Part shown: piece after piece, positions 61,901-64,000 of the stretch | Layout of the letters: the number at the start of each line of letters is the position of its first letter | How positions within the stretch are numbered: the stretch's first letter is position 1 | Origin: Schistosoma haematobium | Lineage: Eukaryota; Platyhelminthes; Trematoda; Strigeidida; Schistosomatidae | DNA length: 64,000 nt | Assembly: GCF_000699445.3 (NCBI RefSeq) | Contig: NC_067198.1 | Span: forward strand, 44,950,691 to 45,014,690 | Direction of reading: 5' to 3' | Made by a program: the position numbers and the translations under genes | The notes under the pieces: model-generated | What the model was told of the DNA's origin: nothing | What the model saw: the letters and a program-made list of their open reading frames with translations, nothing else | Databases searched by the model: none

Positions 61901-62971
61901 TTGAAGTTACCTCTATCCAACATTCCCAAATTTTTCCAGTCGAATGTGTGTCTGTAGTTGTCATGGCACTTAACTACAAATTGATGTTCATCATGGAGGT
62001 GAAGATAAAGAGGATGTCCACTTTGTTTAATGTAATGTTTTTCGCAGTTGGCACAATTTATTTTGTAGAGGTGTACAGGACAAACTGTGAATCATATGTG
62101 GAGAAATTCGAACACTTCACTACTACCTGAAGTAAAGAAGAATGATGAAAGCTGAACCATATCATGATATTGCTCAGAAGAACTTTATTTCTCCATAACC
62201 AAATTATCCATTTCAGTGAACAAAACTCTATAAGAAAAAATGGTTACTCAAATTACAGATCATTTCAGATTTAAATGATAGTTTTATAAAACATTTCACA
62301 ATTGGTTTGATCATTAAAAATTAATTGAAATATATATTACTGACTGAAATCATGAGTCAATTGAAGCTAGACCACCATGGAGAACCTGGAACCACCGGAC
62401 GGCTCTTTCGTCCCAGTATGGGAATCCTCAGCAGCACACATCCACGACCCCGAACACCGCGAGATTCGAACCCAGGACCTATCGGTCTCGCGCCAGGCGC
62501 TTAACCAACTAGACCACTGAGCTTGCCGGCATCCAACGGTGTTAATGTCTAACTTTAACCAATCCACAGAGTTGCTCCACCGTACACCATTGTCTTCAGT
62601 GAGTTGATATCTCACAACAGACCTGGTTGAACTCCACTGGTAACGGCTTCTCACTAGAACTCCAGGAAATACCTGTTGAAGCCTGACATTAGTGAGCAGT
62701 GCTTCCAGGTTTTCCATGGTAGTCTAGCTTCAATTGACTCATGATTTCAATCAGTGAAATTTCTAAACTCTCCACAAAAATACCTTCTAATAAATATATA
62801 ATAATCAATAATAATTAAAAGAGAAAGAAAGAAGATATTTACCGTATCAGAAATTTGTTCATTTAATTCATTGATTTTATTTCGTAATTGTTCTTCTAAT
62901 TTTTTACATTTTTCATTTTCTTGTTCATATTGTACTTGTAAATGATCATATTGAATTTTCATTTGATCATA
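31706..62971 (-). CDS. ERC: ELKS/ERC (CAST)-like active-zone coiled-coil protein, gene span within the window
   Basis: Fourteen internal exons, right to left: 62843-62971, 60017-60097, 58182-58409, 56076-56270, 53816-54169, 50277-50369, 47575-47679, 44527-44619, 42119-42481, 40122-40235, 38858-38938, 36122-36271, 32935-33074, 31706-31853, about 757 codons. Almost all is heptad-rich coiled coil with many Gln and Glu; one Gly/Ser/Pro hinge interrupts it in the 53.8-kb exon. The last exon carries [12 protein letters not shown] followed by a charged Gln-rich helix, matching the conserved end of ELKS/ERC proteins (SEKDANIALLEL in vertebrates). The family scaffolds presynaptic active zones and vesicle docking with RIM, liprin and Rab6. 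The weaker alternative is another long coiled-coil protein. The first and last coding exons are not in view. Confidence 0.72.
32170..32470 (+). repeat. Interspersed repeat, copy 1 of 2
   Basis: Shares long near-identical blocks with 54255-54545, including TGAGAACTATACAGT and CAAACTTGATTGTTCCTTTT followed by GCAAATATCAGTCAATCATC. The frames in both copies are a by-product of this identity. Confidence 0.7.
32545..32890 (+). mobile_element. tRNA-like/hammerhead retroposon (family T)
   Basis: A-box TAGTCTAGTGGTTAAG and B-box GGGTTCGAATCTC (about 32714-32766) precede a hammerhead-like region at 32790-32840. The ribozyme has perfect stem II and GAAAC, but its first core strand reads TTGAGAA in place of CTGAGGA, so it is probably inactive. 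Confidence 0.7.
32935..33074 (-). CDS. ERC: ERC exon 13
   Basis: 46 codons plus two bases between AATAG and [26 protein letters not shown] and [20 protein letters not shown]. Coiled coil. It is the only visible exon whose 3' end is not at a codon boundary. Confidence 0.7.
33300..33570 (+). mobile_element. tRNA-like/hammerhead retroposon (family U)
   Basis: A-box-like ATAGCCCAGTGGTAACG and a decayed B-box are followed by the ribozyme at 33384-33433. The downstream part matches 41440-41590, including a CACCTAGACTGGTGGCCACA-like block. Confidence 0.7.
33384..33433 (+). ncRNA. Hammerhead ribozyme with intact core
   Basis: CTGATGA (33394-33400), stem II GTGC/GCAC with a 7-base loop, GAAA (33416-33419), a short self-complementary stem III CCTAGG, and the cleavage triplet GTC (cut after 33427). 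Stem I CCTTG/CATGG has one mismatch. Every core residue fits the consensus. It is antisense to ERC. Confidence 0.75.
33870..34340 (+). repeat. Solo-LTR-like repeat (family L)
   Basis: TGTTATATCCCGATGAG ... GTTATACA. It has TATATAAACCC and AATAAA at promoter and polyA positions. No clear target duplication (TAAAC versus TTGAT). The inverted copy at 34866-35344 is only 0.5 kb away. Confidence 0.65.
34690..34735 (+). mobile_element. LINE tail scrap with (GTAA)n
   Basis: GGGCGTAAGTAAGTAAGTAAC, the 3' tail type also seen at 38440 and 56600, with little else left. Confidence 0.4.
34866..35344 (-). repeat. Solo LTR (family L) with target duplication
   Basis: 479 bp. On the minus strand TGTTAGGTCCCGGTAAGC ... 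CACAAATTATAACA. Flanked on both sides by ATGAC (34861-34865 and 35345-35349). TATATAAAC and TTTGAAACATAACG-type blocks match the other copies. A 5-bp duplication fits an LTR retrotransposon; LTR-LTR recombination removed the body. Confidence 0.82.
35755..36085. mobile_element. SM-alpha-like retroposon pieces
   Basis: Two parts: a minus-strand piece (35755-35950) with only the 3' half of the ribozyme, and a plus-strand piece (35955-36085) with the tRNA-like promoter (GTAACTAAGTGG, GGTTCGAGTCCC). In the plus piece the ribozyme core is cleanly missing between GAGATGTC and CTGGATTC. Confidence 0.65.
36122..36271 (-). CDS. ERC: ERC exon 12
   Basis: 50 codons, phase 0 at both ends: [20 protein letters not shown] and [20 protein letters not shown]. 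Coiled coil. The donor is GTAAAA. Confidence 0.7.
36372..36426. repeat. (ATT)n microsatellite
   Basis: About 18 ATT units. It abuts the truncated end of the LINE fragment at 36430-37638 and codes for a poly-Ile run in one minus frame. Confidence 0.95.
36430..37638 (-). mobile_element. LINE fragment: endonuclease plus linker, cut off before RT
   Basis: The 37638-36661 frame (325 codons) is an APE-like endonuclease: TIQESWLND (catalytic Glu), [25 protein letters not shown] (Asp and Asn), LDFVFINDV and [11 protein letters not shown] (Asp, His). The stop at 36661 follows a run of five T (TGTTTTTGA); dropping one T would keep the frame open into PTETIF, so it looks like a one-base insertion. Beyond a further stop the linker reads [13 protein letters not shown] and [11 protein letters not shown], then ends in the (ATT)n tract exactly where RT should begin. 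Confidence 0.8.
38060..38195 (+). mobile_element. SM-alpha-like retroposon, damaged ribozyme
   Basis: B-box-like GGGTTCGAGTATG, then ATGACGAG ... AATGAAAC ... CATCCTGG and the conserved tail ATTCCACTGCTAGCCG. The core opens AGATGACGA in place of CTGANGA. Confidence 0.6.
38212..38466 (+). mobile_element. LINE 3' end with (GTAA)n tail
   Basis: Plus-strand frames give [24 protein letters not shown] and [21 protein letters not shown] blocks, then GVTDESE and a GTAAGTAAGTAAG tail. These are typical of an RTE-like RT end in which 'RRxxNTLRRE ... NNW ... ER ... DR' is conserved. Heavily 5' truncated. Confidence 0.65.
38737..38793. repeat. Degenerate (ACN)n triplet repeat
   Basis: ACC, ACA and ACG triplets in a row. 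Confidence 0.8.
38858..38938 (-). CDS. ERC: ERC exon 11
   Basis: 27 codons, phase 0-0: [20 protein letters not shown] then NRIEKEC. The donor is GTAGGT. Another donor two bases downstream would break the frame, so this one is preferred. Confidence 0.68.
39190..39930 (-). mobile_element. 3' end of the (AGTC)n-tailed LINE family
   Basis: The 39757-39434 frame encodes [46 protein letters not shown] and [12 protein letters not shown]. The 3' UTR runs to 39230 and ends in a GTCAGTCAGTTAATCAGTCA tail. Upstream (39760-39930) RT sequence continues in broken frames. The most readable copy of this family in the window. Confidence 0.75.
40122..40235 (-). CDS. ERC: ERC exon 10
   Basis: 38 codons, phase 0-0. 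[20 protein letters not shown] is coiled coil; [16 protein letters not shown] ends it with a Gly/Pro break. The donor is GTGAGT. Confidence 0.7.
40990..41200 (-). mobile_element. Family U retroposon, left member of an inverted pair
   Basis: On the minus strand a pol III A-box-like ATAGCTCAGTGGTAACG, a decayed B-box and a hammerhead (41043-41087). Near-identical to 41290-41470 in the opposite orientation. Confidence 0.75.
41043..41087 (-). ncRNA. Hammerhead ribozyme with intact core, sense to ERC
   Basis: CTGACGA (41075-41081), GTG/CAC stem II, GAAA (41057-41060) and the GTC triplet (41049-41051). Stem I CCTTG/CAGGG pairs fully with one G-U. It lies in the intron between ERC exons 9 and 10, on the transcribed strand. 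Confidence 0.75.
41290..41590 (+). mobile_element. Family U retroposon, right member of the inverted pair
   Basis: GGATAGCTCAGTGGTAACGT and AGATCGAATCCGC give A- and B-box-like sites; the ribozyme is at 41394-41440. The tail runs to about 41590 (GATCAATCAATTG). Confidence 0.75.
41394..41440 (+). ncRNA. Hammerhead ribozyme with intact core
   Basis: CTGACGA (41401-41407), GAAA (41422-41425) and GTC (41431-41433) in the same layout as the inverted copy at 41043-41087. Antisense to ERC. Confidence 0.75.
42119..42481 (-). CDS. ERC: ERC exon 9 (longest visible coil)
   Basis: 121 codons, phase 0-0, from [18 protein letters not shown] to [12 protein letters not shown]. Uninterrupted heptads with Gln-rich and charged faces. 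The acceptor is TTTACCAG, the donor GTAAGT. An in-frame segment upstream of VQHL on the same strand is intron and is hydrophobic; it is not a transmembrane helix of the protein. Confidence 0.75.
42540..42970. mobile_element. SM-alpha-like retroposon, two fused pieces
   Basis: 42540-42740 is a full minus-strand unit: tRNA-like promoter, CTGACGA, but GTAAC in place of GAAAC, so the second core strand is broken. 42790-42860 is a plus-strand piece with only the 3' half of the ribozyme (GGACGAAACGCACGTCC). Confidence 0.65.
43620..43850 (-). mobile_element. SM-alpha-like retroposon
   Basis: Minus strand: CTGACGA (43690-43696) and GAAAC are kept, but stem II is weak and the cleavage triplet is GTT. 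The promoter part is eroded. Confidence 0.6.
43860..43906. repeat. (AT)n microsatellite
   Basis: About 23 AT units. Confidence 0.95.
44080..44480 (+). repeat. LTR-like interspersed repeat
   Basis: Opposite orientation to the copy at 55520-56010. Shared blocks include GAGTCAC..TTTGACCTTG, a CACTGCGTG..TTCGCT region and a TCCAATTGGACTCAGAT-like end. A shorter related piece is at 31980-32170. Confidence 0.55.
44527..44619 (-). CDS. ERC: ERC exon 8
   Basis: 31 codons, phase 0-0: [20 protein letters not shown] then [11 protein letters not shown]. The donor is GTGAGT. Confidence 0.7.
44700..44800 (+). mobile_element. Family U retroposon fragment
   Basis: GGAGCACCAGTTCCCT, ATTACAGGTACACC, then GCTAGCGAGTCCCAAATAGCA and a CCAGGTTCGTAG-like end. 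The hammerhead core is destroyed. Confidence 0.5.
44885..45235 (-). mobile_element. Family T retroposon
   Basis: The minus strand carries a tRNA-like A-box (TAGTGGTTAAGCG) and B-box (GTGTTCGAGTCCC), then a hammerhead-like region with CTGAGGA (44959-44965) and GAAAC. Stem II no longer pairs well. Confidence 0.65.
45236..46116. other. ERC intron without recognised repeats
   Basis: Only a decayed family U fragment at about 45900-46010, with an unrecoverable ribozyme core. No exon seen. Confidence 0.4.
46117..47319 (-). mobile_element. Merlin-like DNA transposon with transposase remnants
   Basis: The ends GCAAGACTATAATTTATGG and CCATAAATTATAGTCTTGCC are inverted. Inside, on the minus strand, are two blocks of Merlin (IS1016-type) transposase: the N-terminal [20 protein letters not shown] at 47110-47020 and [19 protein letters not shown] near 46880-46820, which holds the first catalytic Asp. 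Stops lie between them. A piece resembling RTE 3' and 5' UTR ends is inserted at about 46500-46720. Flanks agree only partly as a duplication. Confidence 0.7.
47575..47679 (-). CDS. ERC: ERC exon 7
   Basis: 35 codons, phase 0-0: [20 protein letters not shown] then [15 protein letters not shown]. The donor is GTAAAT. Confidence 0.7.
47855..48235 (+). repeat. Interspersed repeat, LINE 5'-UTR-like, copy 1
   Basis: Shares with 49455-49590 the blocks CTCCGGGGGCTACTGCCGG, GTTGGGCATGGGGTTAGCG and AACGCTAACCAGAAAAA. GC-rich compared with its surroundings. The element is not identified. Confidence 0.55.
48375..48700 (-). mobile_element. Family T retroposon, decayed
   Basis: Minus strand: a B-box-like TTGGAATCTTGC and a hammerhead-like region TTGAGAAGTCCC ... 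AACAAAAT, with both core strands mutated. Confidence 0.6.
49455..49590 (+). repeat. Interspersed repeat, LINE 5'-UTR-like, copy 2
   Basis: Short copy of the block at 47855-48000. It ends at the same AACGCTAACCAGAAAAA, directly before the Penelope-like remnant. Confidence 0.55.
49600..50160 (+). mobile_element. Penelope-like element remnant, copy 1
   Basis: The plus strand encodes the protein C-terminus [20 protein letters not shown], the counterpart of [17 protein letters not shown] at 61.8 kb. The remnant is bounded by inverted repeats: GTAGCTCAGTTGGATGATTT ... TCATTGTTCTTCC on the left, and GAAGAACAATGAAAGCTCC ... CAGTGAACAAAACTCC on the right. The nuclease part is missing. Confidence 0.65.
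50277..50369 (-). CDS. ERC: ERC exon 6
   Basis: 31 codons, phase 0-0: [20 protein letters not shown] then [11 protein letters not shown]. The donor is GTGATT, weaker than its neighbours. Confidence 0.68.
50536..50566. repeat. (AC)n/(AG)n microsatellite
   Basis: ACACACACACAC followed by GAGAGAGAGAGA. Confidence 0.85.
50700..50930 (-). mobile_element. LINE 3' UTR, (AGTC)n-tailed family
   Basis: Near-identical to 39220-39400: CAACAAGATGAACACC, GTGGTTAAGTCAATGGTGG, GCATATAAGGATATAGTAC. No coding part. Confidence 0.65.
50940..52199. other. ERC intron without recognised repeats
   Basis: No exon or transposon protein seen. At 51780-51910 a CACTCGCTT-rich region followed by AATAAACG could be an eroded LTR, but there is no second copy in the window to support it. 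Confidence 0.35.
52200..53285 (+). mobile_element. Short internally deleted RTE derivative, split by an LTR
   Basis: 52200-52618 matches the 5' UTR of the 9-12.8 kb RTE element (GGTCACCGGCTACCATGGAA, TGCTCCACTACCTTGTGG, CACTGCCTTCTCG). 53100-53285 begins with later 5' UTR sequence (CCCCCTAAGAAGACCACTTG) and passes within about 70 bases into the 3' end (GTTTATGTGTTCAAATAAA). The whole coding region is absent. A family L LTR sits between the two parts. Confidence 0.75.
52619..53099 (+). repeat. Solo LTR (family L) inside the RTE derivative
   Basis: 481 bp. The ends TGTTGTGTCC and GGACACAACA are perfect 10-bp inverted repeats. It has GTATATAAACAG and ATTCATATCTCAGAGG in the usual places. Flanks (ACCTC and ATTGG) do not match. 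Confidence 0.75.
53286..53755 (-). mobile_element. Foldback family T retroposon next to ERC exon 5
   Basis: Arms of about 48 bases (53410-53457 and 53705-53753; one end reads TTTTTTGTG, the other CCACAAAAAA) flank a unit with a tRNA-like promoter (TAGTGGTTAAGTGC, GGGTTCGAATCTC) and a hammerhead. 53286-53409 is a further piece of the same family. The right arm ends about 60 bases from the ERC exon 5 donor. Confidence 0.75.
53491..53535 (-). ncRNA. Hammerhead ribozyme, sense to ERC
   Basis: CTGAGGA (53523-53529), stem II GTCCC/GGAC, GAAA (53504-53507) and cleavage triplet ATC (53496-53498). Stem I GCACTT/CAGTGC has one mismatch at the base. All core residues fit the consensus. Confidence 0.65.
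53816..54169 (-). CDS. ERC: ERC exon 5 (hinge plus coil)
   Basis: 118 codons, phase 0-0. Residues 1-45 are a flexible Gly/Ser/Thr/Pro region ([34 protein letters not shown]). The rest is coiled coil ([39 protein letters not shown]). The internal Met should not be taken as a start, because LKRS codons and an acceptor precede it. A foldback retroposon lies about 60 bases past its 5' splice site. Confidence 0.72.
54255..54545 (+). repeat. Interspersed repeat, copy 2 of 2
   Basis: Counterpart of 32170-32470, same orientation. Confidence 0.7.
54790..55290 (-). mobile_element. Two SM-alpha-like retroposons in tandem
   Basis: Unit 1 (54790-55110) has the tRNA-like promoter, but its ribozyme reads CTGATGC and GTAAC, so it is broken. 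Unit 2 (55125-55290) is truncated but keeps the ribozyme core at 55160-55204. Both contain GATAGTGGTTAG..GTG and GTCAGCTG blocks typical of the family. Confidence 0.65.
55160..55204 (-). ncRNA. Hammerhead ribozyme core, sense to ERC
   Basis: CTGACGA (55192-55198), stem II GTC/GAC, GAAA (55174-55177) and GTC (55168-55170). Stem I is weakened by mismatches (TTCAG against TCTTGG), so activity is doubtful. Confidence 0.5.
55520..56010 (-). repeat. LTR-like interspersed repeat
   Basis: Related to 44080-44480 (opposite orientation) and 23930-24135. It includes AGCGAAGTGAAACGGCGCGC, CACACACATATCCGCTCATA and GGTCAAAATGTGACTCAAG. Confidence 0.55.
56076..56270 (-). CDS. ERC: ERC exon 4
   Basis: 65 codons, phase 0-0: [20 protein letters not shown] through [12 protein letters not shown]. 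The acceptor is TTTTTTCTAG, the donor GTAACA. Confidence 0.7.
56430..56618 (+). mobile_element. LINE 3' end with (GTAA)n tail
   Basis: Same family as 38212-38466: [24 protein letters not shown] coding remnant, then GGCGTAAGTAATTAAGTAATC. Confidence 0.6.
56972..57260. mobile_element. Merlin-like MITE, copy 2, with exact 8-bp duplication
   Basis: 289 bp. The ends are GGCGAAAGTATAATTTATGG and ATAAACTATAGTCTCACC. It is flanked by GTATTTTC at 56964-56971 and again at 57261-57268. Merlin elements make 8-9 bp duplications. No coding capacity. Confidence 0.8.
57310..57490 (+). mobile_element. LINE 3' UTR, (AGTC)n-tailed family, plus orientation
   Basis: The reverse complement of 1446-1600 almost base for base: CGACAACTGCATCTCTGTGC, GATGTACGTACGTACGAAGT, then GACTGACTGACTGACTAAC as the tail. 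Confidence 0.7.
58182..58409 (-). CDS. ERC: ERC exon 3
   Basis: 76 codons, phase 0-0. [16 protein letters not shown], a short polar break ([11 protein letters not shown]), then coil [20 protein letters not shown]. The donor is GTAAGC. Confidence 0.7.
58540..58915 (-). mobile_element. LINE RT C-terminus, (GTAA)n-tailed family
   Basis: Minus strand: [40 protein letters not shown], after which a frameshift gives an alternative Ser/Glu-rich frame ending at 58586. An '[22 protein letters not shown]' block is characteristic of this schistosome RT group. Confidence 0.7.
59415..59740 (-). mobile_element. LINE 3' end, second copy of the same RT tail
   Basis: The same frame-shifted tail as 58586-58780 ([20 protein letters not shown]), with a TAAC tandem tail visible as TTAGTTAGTTAG at 59408-59421. 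Its 5' truncation is slightly further in. Confidence 0.65.
60017..60097 (-). CDS. ERC: ERC exon 2
   Basis: 27 codons, phase 0-0: [20 protein letters not shown] then LERKEAQ. The donor is GTGAAT. Confidence 0.65.
60630..60985 (-). mobile_element. LINE 3' end, (AGTC)n-tailed family
   Basis: The 3' UTR (60690-60860) is near-identical to 39270-39400. A short coding remnant (WLETLG..MAQN-like) lies at 60880-60985. The tail CAGTCAGTCAGTCAATCAG is at 60630-60650. Confidence 0.65.
61385..61500 (-). mobile_element. Family T retroposon fragment
   Basis: Keeps a CTGAGAAACCC core-like piece, GTGAATGTGCAC, and a B-box-like AGGTTCGACTCCC. Both ends are missing. Confidence 0.5.
61505..62245 (-). mobile_element. 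Penelope-like element remnant, copy 2 (GIY-YIG end)
   Basis: The minus strand from about 62075 to 61711 encodes the C-terminal GIY-YIG-type nuclease region: [20 protein letters not shown] (in relatives G-Y-K-I and Y-I-G; here YIK), [20 protein letters not shown], then [20 protein letters not shown] and DPIYQSIRK, and a stop. Inverted arms flank it: GTAGCTCAGGTGGATGATTT ... on the left, and the complement ending CAGTGAACAAAACTC on the right. No RT is left. Penelope-like elements of schistosomes are known; that this is one is inferred from the nuclease. Confidence 0.72.
62340..62756 (-). mobile_element. Foldback family T retroposon, most complete copy
   Basis: Inverted arms of about 50 bases (62341-62390 and 62704-62755, sharing GAAATCATGAGTCAATTGAAG). 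Inside on the minus strand are A-box TAGTTGGTTAAGCG, B-box GGGTTCGAATCTC and a hammerhead. It ends about 90 bases from ERC exon 62843-62971. Confidence 0.78.
62394..62437 (-). ncRNA. Hammerhead ribozyme with intact core, sense to ERC
   Basis: CTGAGGA (62425-62431), stem II TCCC/GGGA, GAAA (62406-62409) and GTC (62398-62400). Stem I between TGTGCTG and CGGTGG is imperfect. It lies in the first visible ERC intron. Confidence 0.65.
62843..62971 (-). CDS. ERC: ERC exon 1 of those visible
   Basis: 43 codons, phase 0-0: [20 protein letters not shown] and [18 protein letters not shown]. The acceptor is TTGTTAG, the donor GTAAAT. Its phase and the absence of a start context show that more 5' exons lie to the right of the window. 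Confidence 0.68.
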
Positions 62972-63031
62972 CTAACAATTATTGTTTTAGAGAATTAAGT
63001 AATATATATATCAATTATTAAATAATATTCT

Positions 63032-63183
63032 AGTTGAATTCATAAGTCAATTGAAGCTAGATCACTATGGACAGCCGTTTCATCCTAGTATGAGACTCCA
63101 CAGTATTACCTATCCATGATCACGTCTAGTGCTTCCAGGTGTTTCCATGGTGATCTAGCTTCAATTGACTTATGAATTCAACT
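63032..63183 (-). mobile_element. Short foldback family T derivative
   Basis: Arms of about 40 bases (63032-63072 and 63145-63183, AGTTGAATTCATAAGTCAAT and its complement) surround only 70 bases, in which CTGTGGAGTCTC and GATGAAACGG mark a damaged hammerhead. The tRNA-like part has been lost. Confidence 0.65.
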
Positions 63184-63234
63184 ATAAAATTACTAAAAAA
63201 TTTCCACAGAACCCCTTCTGACATTAAATGTATT

Positions 63235-63788
63235 ATTTGTTTGAATCTTCCCATTGATGTTTAGGACTACAGTTGATGAGTCACTTATGAGCAGATGTAC
63301 AAACTGTGCGTATTGCCTCAATATTGCCTCATTCACAAGCATTCAAGCAAAGATGAATAGTGGCTAGTAGTAAAATCCAGAATGCGCGTTTTATCCTATT
63401 TCAGGCTTGTCAGCTGGATACACCTGCATCTCGGAGTTGGTACTTACTCTGGGACTCGAATCCAGTATGATTTGCTTCAAACGCCATCGCGTTATTCACT
63501 TAACTACTGATTTCTGATAGCTACTTGCTTTTGCGATGGGATAAAGTTTAAATTCACTTGGTATTGTTTACTTGAATCTTACCATTGATATTTAGGTCTG
63601 CAATCGATCAGTCTCTTGTTGGCATACGTACATCCTGTGTGAATTGCTTCGATAGTGCCTTAAGTCAATTAGTCGCTAATTGAATATCACGATAGCTTTC
63701 GAAGCGAACAGTACTGGGTTTTAGTCACGGAGGGAAGATCAACTTTGGGATGCTGGTACATCCAGCACCCTGAAATTCCATTGCTAGC
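63235..63788 (-). mobile_element. SM-alpha-like retroposons, two pieces
   Basis: 63345-63560 is a minus-strand unit with promoter and a broken ribozyme (CTGACAA, GATAAAAC). 63660-63788 is a plus-strand piece (ATAGCTTTCGAAG, GATGCTGGTACATCCAG, CATTGCTAGC) that lacks the core and is cut by the LTR at 63789. Confidence 0.6.
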
Positions 63789-64000
63789 TGTCGTAACGTG
63801 TGGACTGCAGGTTAGATGCGCAGCGTTTCATTGATCGATTGCAGTGAACACGTAAAACACGTAAGGACGACCTAGAATCCCGATTGGTCCCGCTTCCCTG
63901 TCTAGCCCAGCCAGTTGAGTCTAGAACGCAAGTCACAGCCTCTGAGTTATGAATCGTTATATTTCAAACATACTCTGTTTATATACTAACCAAATAGACC
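63789..64000 (-). repeat. Solo-LTR-like repeat (family L), cut by the window edge
   Basis: Starts TGTCGTAACGTGTGG in plus view, the complement of the LTR 3' end, and runs through GAATCGTTATATTTCAAACA and TGTTTATATACTAACC. Its 5' end lies outside the window. Confidence 0.65.

Noticed and set aside
63375..63425. Active hammerhead in the SM-alpha unit
   Set aside because: CTGACAA and GATAAAAC depart from the core at required positions.

Overview
The window looks like nuclear DNA of a blood fluke (Schistosoma, Trematoda). This rests on three things seen in the sequence: an AT-rich genome with small phase-0 exons separated by long introns packed with retroelements; many copies of SM-alpha-like retroposons that combine a tRNA-like pol III promoter with a hammerhead ribozyme; and RTE/CR1-like, Penelope-like, Ty3/gypsy-like and Merlin-like elements of kinds described from schistosomes. 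I cannot tell the species.

Three host genes are supported. (1) Positions 417-3500, + strand: two internal exons of an unrecognised protein with a basic, nuclear-localisation-like stretch. (2) Positions 13768-13201, - strand: a DNL zinc-finger protein (DNLZ/HEP1/Tim15, the mitochondrial HSP70 escort) with a 45-bp intron. (3) Positions 62971-31706, - strand: fourteen internal exons of a long coiled-coil protein whose last visible exon matches the C-terminal block of ELKS/ERC/CAST active-zone proteins. Its first exons lie past the right edge and its stop-codon exon was not found.

Almost everything else is mobile DNA. At 9.0-12.8 kb lies a nearly full-length but frameshifted RTE-type LINE. At 16.9-22.0 kb lies a complete Ty3/gypsy insertion with 321-bp LTRs that are identical as far as I can read, and a 4-bp target duplication. 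It sits inside an older non-LTR element. It has a textbook -1 frameshift signal between gag and pol, yet its polymerase carries an altered YxDD box and an internal RNase H deletion. From 29 to 64 kb the ERC introns hold solo LTRs (one with a 5-bp duplication), Merlin-type elements, an endonuclease-bearing LINE fragment, two Penelope-like remnants, a short RTE derivative made of fused ends, and about twenty tRNA-like or SM-alpha retroposons. Several of these keep plausible hammerhead cores. Four such cores lie in the sense orientation of ERC transcription.

The host genes do not form an operon or pathway. The strongest leads are the sense hammerheads in ERC introns, the foldback retroposons, the symmetric exon series of ERC, the gypsy frameshift cassette and the defective-but-young gypsy copy. 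All family names come from recognising motifs by eye; no database search was run.
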